A DNA stretch of 64,000 nt from Rosellinia necatrix (taxonomy: Eukaryota; Ascomycota; Sordariomycetes; Xylariales; Xylariaceae), in the NCBI GenBank assembly GCA_021209875.1, contig JAGYVD010000006.1, forward strand, positions 4,030,001 through 4,094,000. Reading direction: 5' to 3'. Shown here in pieces: positions 24,287-34,821 of this stretch. The position numbers and the translations under genes are program-made. The first letter of the stretch is position 1. Each line of letters begins with the position of its first letter. The notes under the pieces were generated by a model. The model saw nothing but the letters and a program-made list of their open reading frames with translations, was not told where the DNA came from and searched no databases.

Positions 24287-25562
24287 TCAACCACGCATTT
24301 CCCTCCACCACTCGCTATTCCTCCACATATCCCCATCCCTCCCCCCCGTGAGCCCCTCCCACTTCTCAAGGAACCACGGCGCGGCCTCCCAGCTCCGGCC
24401 ATCCCAGGGCGCGCCCCCGCCACGTCCACCACCCCCCGTCGTCGAGCCCCAGCAGCGGATGCCGTCGTTCATCAGGTCGAGGCAGAGCTCGCCGCCACCA
24501 TCGTCCGCCAAGAGCGGATCCCGGCCCGCGGCTAGCGCGAGGCACAGGGCCGACCGGAACGCGGGCCACGGGATGACGTCGAAGACGGGGTGGTGCGACA
24601 CGGCGAGCTGGGCCGCCGTCGGCCGCAGGTCGGGCGGGCCGCAGCCCAGCGCCGAGGCGGGCAGCGCCGGCAGGTCCTCGTCCTCGCGCATCGCGCGCGC
24701 CGGATCCCGAGCAGCGCCGCGTTCGCCGCGAGCGCCGACCCCAGCGCCACGGCCGCCAGGGTGACCTGGCCGCCGAGCGCGCGGGACTGCAGCGGGGCCG
24801 CGACGGCGGCGCGTATCCACTCCTCCCCCCTTTCCTCTTCCTCCTCTTCCTCTTCTTCCCCGTTAGGGAGGAGCGGCATCGGCAGTCCCGCGAGCAGCTT
24901 CACGCCGGCCGCGAGCACCGCCACGACGTCCAACCCCCTCCCCCCCTCCTCCCCGGCCGCGGCGCGCACCCGCGCCAGCCACGCGCGCGCCGGCAGCCGC
25001 GCGCCCTCCTCGAACAGCGGCCCCCGCATCGCCTGCCCCAGCCCGATCAGCCCGTACCGCACGACGTCGCGCAGCCCGAAGCGCTCGCGCGCCACGATCG
25101 CGTCGAACGTGCGGCGCTCGCGCGGCGTCGCGCAGACGCCGAGCGCCGCGTGCACGCGCGCGAAGGTGACGTCGCCGGCCCCGGCGGCCGAAAGGCCCGC
25201 CGCGGGGCCGCGCTGGGCGGTGACGGGCGGAGCTGCGTTGTTGGTCGCACGGGCTGGTGGCAGTGGTATTAGCGGTGGTGGCAGTTGCTCTTGGCGCGGC
25301 TGGCTTATGCCTGCGAATGAAGTCGACGACGACGACGACGACGATGCAAGAGCCGCAATCGTCAAGGCCTCTAGTCTCTGCATCTTTTGCTTCTGCTTTG
25401 CCCCTGTCTCGAATCATTAGTATATATATATGTGTGTGTGTGATGTCTCCGTTTGCTTGGCCCAGGGGGCGCGCGCGCGCAATACTCACGGTAAGTACGT
25501 TGCGCCGCGGCATTCTGGGCGCGACGTCTTGTCGCCCTATTGGCAGATGCGGTTGGTTGCAT
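24287..25562 (-). CDS. bZIP-like regulator with DUF3425 domain, one apparent frameshift
   Basis: Likely DNA-binding regulator of the fungal bZIP/DUF3425 family. Exon 1 is 25562-25490 and exon 2 starts at 25403 (intron 86 bp), joining the basic region RRRAQNAAAQRTYRAKQKQK. The N-x7-R spacing is kept, but the residue after the invariant Asn is Ala, where Arg or Lys is usual, and no leucine heptads follow; an Ala/Ser run does. The frame from 25403 runs to about 24710 (LAANAALLG). The DUF3425 C-terminus lies one frame away: SHHPVFDVIPWPAFRSAL, CLDLMNDGIRCWG, GRSWEAAPWFLEKW and SEWWREMRGstop. A single-base loss near 24700-24712, next to a three-base G/C run, explains this; no plausible intron fits. 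It may be a sequencing error in very GC-rich DNA or a recent pseudogene. It is convergent with the dehydrogenase, with about 110 bp between stops. Confidence 0.8.
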
Positions 25563-26856
25563 CGTGACGGAGGGATACTTCGCGAAGGGAAAAGGAGGGA
25601 AATGGGAAAGGGGATCAGGTTTTGGCGGCGAAGTTGCGGGCTGCTTTTTATGTAGGCATCTACAAACGTCGTAAGCTTACTTAGCCAAGGAGTGCCATCT
25701 GCTGTATCCAGTAACTAGTATGACATTGTCGGCGAATGCTTATGTTTATCACAACCTTTCCCACCAGGGGTGTTTACTTACTGTAGTAGTAGTATTAACG
25801 TCTAATCTAGGTGTCTGACTGTAGATGGTGGGCCTGTTGCCAAGTCGGCGTGGCTTGGGGTGTTTATAAATACCTTCCCAGTCATCGGTGATGAAGTCTA
25901 TCTCATAACCTCAGTTTACAAAGTTAACCATCTATTAATTGATATTATCATAAGGAGTGAACTGAAATCTTGGTATATCATGTCTTGTTATCATGAAAAG
26001 ATAATCGCGGCACGAGCATAGGTCATAAATGGACGACTTGGGACTGAATAAACTAGCCAGGCAATGTAGTGAGCTTTATAATGACGTAGACCTACCGCAT
26101 ACCCTAGTTGAGGATTACACCTAAAGGAATTCGTAACTACACTTGGATGAAACAATAGAGGTTGAGGCCTATCGAATCTGCTAAAGTGGAGTATTGTAAC
26201 ATAAGCAACCGGGAAGTGAGTGAGTATCAAGGACTAAATCAGCTGGGTCGGTAGAAAGGGGTATTTTGCTACTCAAGTAATTTTACAAACTCGAAGCTGT
26301 TATGCATATTTTTGTTTTCAATTACCCAATTAGATAGATTTGCTTTCGATCAACTAATTCCCCTTGCTTTGTACGTGAGTCAATAGCCAAATGTATAAGG
26401 ATGACTTATCTCCAACGGAATCGCTACAGTTATCTACACTAAAACAGATAGTTCATTCCGCTACGGGCCGGAGTTTACATCTTTCACGATGCATTTCTCA
26501 AATGACTAATCTGTACCTCAACTTCGTATCCTAGATGATCTATCATAGAACGTAGTTTTGTGGTAGTCAAACATCGATAGTTTTAGATGCTCCATTGCCT
26601 ACCCGCGAGCAAGCCAGTTGCTTCCGTAACCAAAACAACGATAGATCAAGCATTACTCCTCATAAACAAGAGCAACTAGTACATAATCTCTCTAGTTTGA
26701 AATATAGTACCGGAATAATAACCCCATGCACACACCTTTTCCCGGCCTATCCGCACCCAAGTTATTCCGTTATGCAGCCCCAACTCAGAGTTGGGGGTTA
26801 CCGCAATTTAAAAACCCAAATGCCAGTAATATGTCCGCCTCACCCAAGTTTCAGGT
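25563..26856. other. Intergenic, AT-richer
   Basis: No gene is supported. Base composition becomes clearly AT-richer between about 25640 and 26600. A short GTAGTAGTAG run is at about 25782-25793. Short open frames here have no motif. Confidence 0.6.
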
Positions 26857-27510
26857 TTACCTCTCCCATTCTGGGTCCGAGGAGAGTTTTTGTCCATAGC
26901 CCTTCTTTCCGGAGACCCGGTAGAGGTGGAACTCGAGACAAGTGCAAACGGCCATCCATAAAGTAAGAAACCTGTTGCCGCCCCACACAGTTCACATTAG
27001 CAAAAGAACTGCTAGGATAGTCCTGCTGGCATCATCATAACTCGAGGGCGCTAAACTCACAGAAGGACAAGACTAAGCACTGCAGTTGCCCAACCTAGAC
27101 CACAAGCAGGTCCGATGCATATGGCGGCGTTCGTCTGGAACTGCAAGCCGGTGAATGCGGCCCAGAAGAGGACCTCGACGCAGTTCAGAATCGCATTGGC
27201 CTTTGGGCTTTTCCATTTCGCGAACCGGGTGGTGTGTTCCGTCAGGATTTGGTAGGCTTGGATAATGAGCGACTTGACTCCCTATTAGAGACGGTATTGC
27301 GTTAGTATCTTCAGCATCAGAGGGGCACGGAAAGGTTTCAAGTGGAATAGCGCTTACAATAATGGGGACCATGATTCTGATTCTTGTGACAACAGCTCCA
27401 GGCGTTGGGATATACGCGATAGCTAGGACGGTAATAAGAATGGTGAGCAAAACTTGTACAACGTGTACCCGAAATTTGTATGCATGGTCGAACCAGTCGT
27501 GGATAGCCAT
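26857..27510 (-). CDS. Small four-helix membrane protein (MARVEL-like, unassigned)
   Basis: Three minus-strand exons are inferred: 27510-27358, 27281-27061 and 26971-26857, with introns of 76 and 89 bp and consistent phases, giving 162 residues. The start MAIHDWFDHAYKFRVH and the segment CIGPACGLGWATAVLS resemble a family of small fungal membrane proteins I remember only as hypothetical or MARVEL-like. Predicted helices lie at about residues 16-36, 44-63, 78-98 and 110-138, followed by a basic, soluble tail (HLYRVSGKKGYGQK) ending DPEWERstop. Two Cys before the last helix (CIGPAC) could pair. Supporting signals are donors GTAAGC and GTGAGT, branch ACTAAC and acceptor AATAG for intron 1, and GCTAAT with CAACAG for intron 2. 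The function is unknown. Confidence 0.75.
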
Positions 27511-28416
27511 TGTGTATACGATATTGTGAAGAAGCGGATTGATGTAACGTTGGATAATTCGGGAAGAAGCGAAGAAGATGTCGTTGGGATGGCGATATGA
27601 GGAAGTAGGGTGGTATAAGATATTTTATGCTTCGATTCACACTCCCTGTCGTAGTCTTTTTAGTCCTACCGAAGTTCTCGTCGCACATAGCCCCCTAGAA
27701 TACATCTCGACGACGCGTCGTATCCATTGTGGTTCATGATATTTCTTGTTCGTATTATTCAAAGAACGCCTTGCAAGGCTCAGCCTCAGGGAGAGCCAAC
27801 TTTTAATACGCCATACTAGCTAGTTTCTAAAACCTCTATTATGCGCCGGCGTGTCACTCCTTGGCGCTGTATCCGCGTATTGAGAAAAGAAGCGCGAGTA
27901 CTTCGTAGGCACCGAACATAAAATTTCCAGAGCATGACGGTGACGCGTCCGTTATCTATTGAACGACATAGCCTCTGCTGGTTGTGAATGGTTATACTAT
28001 ACGTGAGCCGCGTGCCTCTCCTGTCCGTTAGCAACGTCAACGACACGGATATGCCCGCTCCCGGTAGGTGTCTGCCTTCGTAGCGCTGCTTGGCGTAAAC
28101 CCCACAGCGAGTATCTCGTTGCCTAACCCGGGATCAGGAATAGCGTCGACGGTTTAGGCATGTGGGCTGGGCCAGAGCCAATCGGTAGTGTTAGCGGAAC
28201 GGCAAATCGCCGGCAAGTCTGTGGAGTTCGGACGTGCCGGCGAATACAAGTCCGCGTATTTGATTGTCTATGCGCGTATTTGATCTCGTCGGCGCGGCTC
28301 GTTTTTTGTCCTCTTGCCCTTTCCATCCCCCCCCTACAGCTAGCTGATTGAGACTAGGCGTATAGTGCTGAATAAAGCCGGCCATATAATCCGCGGACTC
28401 GGAACTGTTTCGCCAG
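27511..28416. other. Intergenic between divergent genes
   Basis: Shared upstream region of the small membrane protein (leftward) and the Zn2Cys6 regulator (rightward). No gene is seen. A short C run (28327-28333) lies about 85 bp before the regulator start. Confidence 0.6.
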
Positions 28417-29697
28417 ATGCTGCTGGATAGCATCCCAATGAACCGTCGCCGCCACAAGAAATCCCGTCTTGGTTGCCAAGAATGCAAACGCCGCCACATA
28501 AAGTGTGACGAGAAGCAACCGACCTGTTCTCACTGCGCTATTACTCATCGCGATTGCCACTATGTGGGCTCCTCTGCGGCGGCCGAAACCCCCGGCGCAA
28601 CGACAGCAACAGCCACCGCGACCCCCGAAAGCACCCACCATTCGGATGAGGCTCACAGTCCAATTTTTGCCGCCACTGTAAGAGCAGGGGCCTCTTCCAC
28701 TGTCGAGCCACGGATCATTTCGAGGCCCTATCTCACTTGCTGGACGGGTGAGCCTCTCACGGCGAGTTCGAGCCCGTTTCCAAATGGCACCGTGAACATG
28801 AATCATATGGAGTTTCTCATGCATTACAAATTCTCAATTGCAATTCCCGAATTGGCCGATGAATTCGATACGGCCGCCACGACGGTGATGACCAGGATGT
28901 CGTTGCAATTCCCCTGGCTGTTACATGCAATGCTGGCCATATCCTCCCGTCACCTGGCAGTGATCAAGCCGGAGAAGGCTGGCCTCTATCTCTCCGAGGC
29001 CTTCCAGCTTCAAAACCAGGCTATCAGCATATTCAATTCGGAGCGCTTGCATATCAACGAGACGAATTGCTCCCCTGCGCTGCTCTTCTCCTCCATCATT
29101 GGACGTCATATGCTAGTAGACACATTGGCCGGTGTAGAGGTGGACGGGTCCGTGGTTCTAGACAGCTATTGCCACTACGTGCAAATACACCGCGGCCTGC
29201 GCGTAATTTCGATTGATTCGTGGCAATTCCTTCCTGAGTCAGAGATGTGGCCGTTTATGGTTTTCGGCGGGATTCACAAGCCGAGAAAAGGGCGTGGGCC
29301 CGAACTGGAAGGTCTGCGTCGCTGGCTTCACGAGTCACGAGGATTGGACGATGAAAGCCTTGAAATATGTCTCAAAGCCGTCGACTTGTTACAGGCCGGA
29401 TTGGATGAGATAATAGCCGCCAAGACACCCAACCGCCGGTACCAGATGGCATTTATCTGGTCCATCTGTAATGACGATAGGTTCAACGAATTTGTAATGC
29501 AGCGCATACCGCAAGCACTCGTGGTTCTAGCTCACTATGCAGCTCTCTTGCACCACGCCAGAGGAATCTGGCAAATCAACGATGCCGGATATCGATTCTT
29601 GCATGCGATATGCGGCATGCTGGGGCCAAGTTACGAGGACCAGCTTCGGTGGGTGCGGGATCTGGTGTTCGGGCCTAGACCCGGGCCCGTAGGGTAA
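28417..29697 (+). CDS. Zn2Cys6 transcription factor
   Basis: Intronless gene for 426 residues. The binuclear zinc cluster is complete: Cys20, 23, 30, 37, 40 and 47 with spacing C-x2-C-x6-C-x6-C-x2-C-x6-C, preceded by the basic RRRHKKSRLG. This is followed by an Ala/Thr-rich linker (about 50-90) and a helical middle region starting near FLMHYKFSIAIPEL. That region, with HAMLAISSRHLA and the ALLFSS segment, fits the fungal C6 regulators related to Upc2 and other sterol-uptake-type factors (inference from pattern). It lies 541 bp upstream of the peroxygenase on the same strand and divergent from the small membrane protein, so either could be a target. There is no direct evidence for that. Confidence 0.93.
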   Translation: MLLDSIPMNRRRHKKSRLGCQECKRRHIKCDEKQPTCSHCAITHRDCHYVGSSAAAETPGATTATATATPESTHHSDEAHSPIFAATVRAGASSTVEPRIISRPYLTCWTGEPLTASSSPFPNGTVNMNHMEFLMHYKFSIAIPELADEFDTAATTVMTRMSLQFPWLLHAMLAISSRHLAVIKPEKAGLYLSEAFQLQNQAISIFNSERLHINETNCSPALLFSSIIGRHMLVDTLAGVEVDGSVVLDSYCHYVQIHRGLRVISIDSWQFLPESEMWPFMVFGGIHKPRKGRGPELEGLRRWLHESRGLDDESLEICLKAVDLLQAGLDEIIAAKTPNRRYQMAFIWSICNDDRFNEFVMQRIPQALVVLAHYAALLHHARGIWQINDAGYRFLHAICGMLGPSYEDQLRWVRDLVFGPRPGPVG

Positions 29698-30238
29698 ACG
29701 TTATTTGAGGATCTAGCGTTGCATGTATAGGTCAATATCTTGCTGGGGATGGGTATGGTGCCCCGTCGTCGTCGGTCGTTACCAGACCGGTCGTATAGAC
29801 GTTAAATTCGCCCCGTAGGGGGTTCTCAGGACAGTCTAGACGATGAATAAGATAAGCCCGGAGCAATAAACCATGCGTACGAAACGGGTGAAATTTCACC
29901 GAGTCAACCTTGATATATTGGGCTCTTCCTTGTTTAATGCAGGATCGGCAATCGAATACGTCAATACGCGTACCTGTCTTGGGTCCGCGTATCCGACTCG
30001 GGAAATGCACGTGCGTTGCTTGGGTACTCCATGCGATGCTATACTGACATTGACAGCCCTGTTTGCTTACATTGCGTCCATGCTCATAGGGTGAACCAGA
30101 TCGGAGTATTTATCGATGGATTCCTCCACGTTTGTTCTCGATACTTTTACCATATGATCACCCCAACATCTCACACAATACCTACTACCCACACATAGTC
30201 AAGGGCTGTTACCGTTAGCACAAAGCGATCTGCCAATC
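29698..30238. other. Intergenic, peroxygenase promoter
   Basis: No gene is supported. About 540 bp separate the regulator stop and the peroxygenase ATG. Shadow frames at 29732-30010 (-) and 29873-30094 (+) have no motif. Confidence 0.6.
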
Positions 30239-31458
30239 ATGCAACTCCCATTACTCGCCCCGGCTCTGGCGCTCAGTCTGGCGTTTGGCCAGACATATGC
30301 CGTTGACAGCGATGACCACGCCTGGATTCCAGCCGGTCCGGATGACTGTAGGTGAACCCATTCGATAAATGCTGTTTCGACGCTGTGCTGACCCTCTAAT
30401 AGTCCGTGGGCCGTGTCCGATGATGAACACGCTGGCAAACCATGGATTCATCCAGCGTGACGGCAGGAACATCACACGGGAAAACGCCGTCAAGGGTCTG
30501 GCCGACGGGTTGAACTTCAATCCGACACTATCCAATATCATGTTCGACCAGGCCATCATAGCCAACCCCGAACCAAACGCGACCTTCTTCACGCTGTATG
30601 AGATACCAACTCCTCTTTTCGCTTTTCATCAGCTTTACGATGCGTTAGCCGTGTCAAGTGCCACACTGGCTGTTTGAATGTCAAATGCGTATAGCTGACA
30701 AGAAGTTTTAGGGATCAACTCAACGTGCACAATCTCCTCGAGCACGATGCCAGTCTCAGGTAAGTTGTGGTAAACCCGGGAGCCGCGCATGGAGATTCTA
30801 GGCGGCGGCTCTTTTTTTTTTTTTTTTTTCTTCTTTCTCTTTCTGTGATCAAGAAGCTAAACGCCCCCCCCCTCGTGTAGCCGTTCTGACGCGTTCTTCG
30901 GGAACAACCACGTCTTTAACCAGACCGTGTTCGAAGAGACGAAGAAATTCTGGCAGGGACCGGTCATCGACGCCAACATGCTGGCGAACTCTAAGGTCGG
31001 GCGCCAGCTGAGCTCCAAGGCCTTCAACCCGACGTACCGCTTTACCCTGCTCACGGAGGAGTTCAGCCTCGGCGAAGTCGTGGCGCCCGTCATTGCCTTC
31101 GGCGACATCCTGACCGTCACCGTGAACAGGACCCTGGTGGAGTATTTCTTCGGTACGTGATCATTGACCTGCTCCCGTTGAATCGGTCCAATCTCAAATC
31201 ACGGCCGCCGTGTGCGCGTGCATGTGTGTATGTGTGAGTGAGAGTGTCAGGCTTGTCTCTAACAGTGTTCCTGCGACGTTAGAAAACGAACGCCTCCCGA
31301 CGTCCCTTGGCTGGAAGAGGAGAAATGAGTCGATTGCCCTCCCGGACATTTTCATCGCCACGGAGATCTTGCGGAATGCCACGAAGCTCTATACAGGCCC
31401 CGACACGCTCATTCTGCCGAAGCGGGCAGCGCGCCGAAACCTGCATTTTGGCTTATAA
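30239..31458 (+). CDS. Heme-thiolate peroxygenase (chloroperoxidase/UPO family), secreted
   Basis: Extracellular heme enzyme that uses H2O2 to oxygenate or halogenate organic substrates. Five exons: 30239-30347, 30403-30595, 30712-30759, 30881-31152 and 31283-31458, giving 265 residues with all phases consistent. Residues 1-21 form a signal peptide (MQLPLLAPALALSLAFGQTYA). The proximal-ligand motif PCP is in FRGPCPMMNTLANHG, with the heme cysteine at about residue 41. The EHD motif, which binds Mg and helps catalysis, is in LLEHDASLSRSDAFFGN (Glu111). Size and single-domain layout match short-type unspecific peroxygenases. Several N-x-S/T sites suggest glycosylation. Intron 3 holds a T tract of about 19 bases. 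The native substrate is unknown. Confidence 0.92.
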
Positions 31459-32334
31459 TTGGAACAAGAAGAGGCGCCCTGGACGCTGGAATATCGGGTC
31501 TCTGGCGTTAGACTCGTGTTGGCTATCCTACGTTATTCCGGGGTGGGGGAGGTGTCGCCGATGCTCATCTGGATTATGGACACAGTTTTAGGTAGAGGAA
31601 GGATTAGGCATCTCCTGTCAGCAGAGCTGGATAACGTTGATATATGATATTCGTAATACGAATATGCATATATCGAGTACATTCAACATGTACATATGTA
31701 CACTATATGGATCTGAAAGCAGTTAGTTACCTAACCCACCTCTACCTGTTTTTAGCGTAGCCCTTGGATCTTGGCGGCTCGTGACGTAGTCGCCCACAAA
31801 AGCCACCTCACAGGAACTGACTACCTAACCTACCTAGGTAACCGACAATAAACTAGACCGACATCCACTGACCTAAGCGTCTGGCCCACCATCTAGCCCA
31901 CCATCTAGCCCACCATCTAGTCTCCCATCTAGTCTCCCATCTAGTCTCCCATCTAGTTAGTCTGACTGATGCATCCGAGTGAGACGAGATTGGCTATCCA
32001 GCTTCTTATGGCTGGTTGCCTTGTGGTTTCATGGTTGTGTCCTTCGCCCAAAAATCAAAATAATGCAAATCGATCGCCCTCGTCATAGACAGTATCATCA
32101 CAATTACCGTCCGCTCCTTCAACCGCCTTCATTTCGCCTTGTACAAGATGCTTGCAATATTATGATACAAAAACTAAAAGCGAAAAATTAAAAGTTGGAA
32201 AAATAAAAACCAGTTATCATTGGCAGACGGGTACTTCAGTTCATCGTCAGATAAACCATCCACCTCTCCTCTCATCTCTCGTACACCAACCGTTCAGCAT
32301 CGAGTGGCAACACTCTCACCAGCGGGTACCTAAC
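31459..32334. other. Intergenic with 12-bp tandem repeat
   Basis: 3' flank of the peroxygenase and leader of the F-box gene. It holds the 12-bp tandem array listed separately and a CCTACCTAGG motif near 31826. An open frame runs in frame upstream of the F-box ATG from 32152 but is AT-rich and not protein-like. Confidence 0.6.
31884..31957. repeat. 12-bp tandem repeat, six copies in two variants
   Basis: Three copies of GCCCACCATCTA are followed directly by three copies of GTCTCCCATCTA, ending at TCTAGTTAG. The two variants differ at a few positions and are grouped rather than mixed, which indicates duplication of each variant in turn. The array ends about 380 bp before the F-box ATG. Confidence 0.9.
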
Positions 32335-34224
32335 ATGGCGTCCAATAAACCGTCTCTGAGGCCCATGGGCTCCTCCAGCCTCGATATCCTGCCCGTCGAT
32401 ATCCTCCTCATAATACTGGGCTACATCGACACCGCCCGGGGCGTGGCCCACCTCGCAGCCGCCTGCAGGGGCCTGTACCGGCTCGTCTCGGCCGAGGGGT
32501 GGCGCATATTCGTCAAGAGCCGCTTCGACGGCCTGGCCCTGCCCGCGGCCGGCCCCGGGGCCGACTGGGCCGACACGGCGCGTGTGCTGACGGCGCAGTC
32601 GCGCGACTGGGACCGGCGGGCCTTCGTCTTCCACTCGCTCTCGCCGCCCGACGCGCGGCAGCCCGACGCGCGGCGGCCCAACGGGCGGAGGACGGCGCAG
32701 TCCATCCCCGGCAACATCATCGTCGACGCCCACCTGTGGAGGCGGGGCCGCTTCGGTGAGGAGCTCGTGGTCTGGGGCTTCGGCGAGGATATCGTCGCTC
32801 GCGTCCGACGGAATGACAGGACAGCCGTCCTTTCGGAGACCTGGCGGTCATGCAAGGGCTCGGAAGCCGGCTTCGCCGCCGGGAGGGACGACATCACAGC
32901 TGTGTCGATTGTCAAACCTCACCCGGATGGGGGAGATGAGGATTTGGGAGCTGTGGTGGGGAGGGCGAGCGGCGACCTGCGTTGGTTGTCCGTCGGCGTT
33001 TCTACCTTTGGTCATACGTTGATGCATTTTCGTCCGTCACCCTCCACTTCTCTTTCCCAGGGCGAGATACAGGCAGTTGACATCGGCAATGACTCTGGCA
33101 CAATGGCCGCCAGCACTAGAGAAAGCGTCTGGCTTTATCCCATTCGTAACCATGGCCCTGCACATTCTGGTAACATGATCGAACCTGCTTATATTGACCC
33201 TATCACTTCTACAGCTCTCAAGGGAGCTGAACAACTTTCCCCCTTTGACTTCATAAGATCCACAAAATTTTTGAATAAAGAGACCATTGCTGTGGCTTTA
33301 AATAGGAGTTTCGACCCTCTCCGGGTCCTGACCATCACCCAGACTGGATTGAAGGTCTCCACGCCGGTCAGAGTCCCGGACGAGCAATCATGTATAAGTT
33401 CTAATCCTCGAACTGTGAGGGCGCTTCTCCCCGTAGATGTAAGATCTGTTGCTGGCGGGGGTGGAAACGTCTTGCTCAGCTCCTGGGATCACGGCACTAT
33501 CCAACTCCAAGACCTACGGACCCCGTCACCAGTAGATCGCATCTACCAGGACAACTTCGAAGTCTTTACGCCAATCAACGCCCTGATATCCCACGGCGTC
33601 GAGCGGTTCATCGCGGGCAGCGCATACTCGCATATGTTGAAAGTTTTCGACTTTCGCTGGGCCAGGGGATATTATTACACCGACTCGTTGCCGTGCACCA
33701 GCATCAGCCCATACCCCACCCCGAAGCCGCCAACAATCATCGACGGACCGGAACACCACGACAATCGTCCTCGTTGCGATTACCTGCTTAATCGCCTCTG
33801 CCGGTGGCACGCGCTGTCACGCCACGACTTCTATCGGCCCAACTGCAATATATATCTCCCGTTCCAGAGCCACCTAAGCTCGCCCGTCTACTCCCTAGCT
33901 AAGCCGTCAGACCTCTCTCCTACCGTCTACGCAGGTCTCTCCGGGTTACTTGTAGAGTTCACGTTGAAAAGCGGCATGCAGAGCGCCTCCGTACACTGCG
34001 CGGATCCCCTCTACGTTCGGCAGAAGGGCAAGGTGGCAGTTCTGGAGACAGGAGACGGCTCTGCCATTCTGGATATCAGTAAGTGTCAACGGACGCCAAA
34101 GATTCGTCGCCAGTCATTCGACAACCGCGAACATGAGAGTACCGTTGCGAGGAAGCGTCATCGGCTCGACGAGGCTCTTCAGGACCGTCACGAGTGGCAG
34201 GAGTTCGAGGCATTGGCCATTTAA
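32335..34224 (+). CDS. F-box protein with predicted beta-propeller-like C-terminus
   Basis: Probable substrate receptor of an SCF ubiquitin ligase. It is a single exon of 629 residues from MASNKPSL, the first ATG before the recognisable domain; an in-frame extension upstream is AT-rich and unlikely. The F-box spans about residues 15-60 (LDILPVDILLIILGYI, then LAAACRGLYRLV and WRIFVKSRF). The rest consists of beta-strand-like blocks with propeller-style turns (NVLLSSWDHGTIQLQDLRTP, FIAGSAYSHMLKVFDFRW, PVYSLAKPSDLSPTVYAGLS), compatible with degenerate WD40 repeats that bind a substrate. A basic KKRH-like tail precedes the stop. The F-box call is firm; the propeller is inference. Confidence 0.85.
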   Translation: MASNKPSLRPMGSSSLDILPVDILLIILGYIDTARGVAHLAAACRGLYRLVSAEGWRIFVKSRFDGLALPAAGPGADWADTARVLTAQSRDWDRRAFVFHSLSPPDARQPDARRPNGRRTAQSIPGNIIVDAHLWRRGRFGEELVVWGFGEDIVARVRRNDRTAVLSETWRSCKGSEAGFAAGRDDITAVSIVKPHPDGGDEDLGAVVGRASGDLRWLSVGVSTFGHTLMHFRPSPSTSLSQGEIQAVDIGNDSGTMAASTRESVWLYPIRNHGPAHSGNMIEPAYIDPITSTALKGAEQLSPFDFIRSTKFLNKETIAVALNRSFDPLRVLTITQTGLKVSTPVRVPDEQSCISSNPRTVRALLPVDVRSVAGGGGNVLLSSWDHGTIQLQDLRTPSPVDRIYQDNFEVFTPINALISHGVERFIAGSAYSHMLKVFDFRWARGYYYTDSLPCTSISPYPTPKPPTIIDGPEHHDNRPRCDYLLNRLCRWHALSRHDFYRPNCNIYLPFQSHLSSPVYSLAKPSDLSPTVYAGLSGLLVEFTLKSGMQSASVHCADPLYVRQKGKVAVLETGDGSAILDISKCQRTPKIRRQSFDNREHESTVARKRHRLDEALQDRHEWQEFEALAI

Positions 34225-34821
34225 ATTCCCAGTGGCTCAGACGCACTCGTCCATTCCTGGCACACCGAGGAGGCGCGAGGGAGTAATGGGTCTACTTATC
34301 ATTAGATGCTATAGAACTGTGGGGGTAAAGCGTAGAGGCTGCATTATACATAGAAACGGGATAGATTTACGTCGTAGGTCTTGGTGTTACACATTATACT
34401 ATATACTTTATAAATCCAGCATGCCAACGGAGCGGATTTCTAGAAGGCGGATGGGATGGCTCATGCCCCGCGTATTTAGATTCAAAGATACTTAATAGTC
34501 AACGACTCGCTAACCCACCGGTGTTAGGTACAAGGATCTCTCTACTTTAACAATTCCAGAGGTCTCGAGACAAGATGTGAAACCTAGTGCACGAGAAAAT
34601 CAAGTCTAAAAAGATAAAGTAGTGTGTTGGAATTCTTCTTGATTTATTACTCCTTAGTAATGAGATGTAAGTGGGTGCCTGCCTAGTTGTTAAAGTACCT
34701 TCAACCTCAACCTTGAGTCATTTCCTGTCCCCCCCCCCCCACGCTCAACATGCTGCTACCATGCCCATCTGCCCCACGGGCGCTCCGCGCGCGCGCGCGC
34801 CGTGTGGTGCCCGCGGCCCGC
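34225..34821. other. Intergenic between convergent genes
   Basis: 3' flanks of the F-box gene and the lectin. A C run (34731-34741) and a (CG)n-like run (34787-34801) are present. No gene is seen. Confidence 0.6.

Noticed and set aside
24590..25420. 276-codon plus-strand open frame
   Set aside because: It is antisense to the bZIP/DUF3425 gene, is Ala/Arg/Ser-rich and has no family motif.
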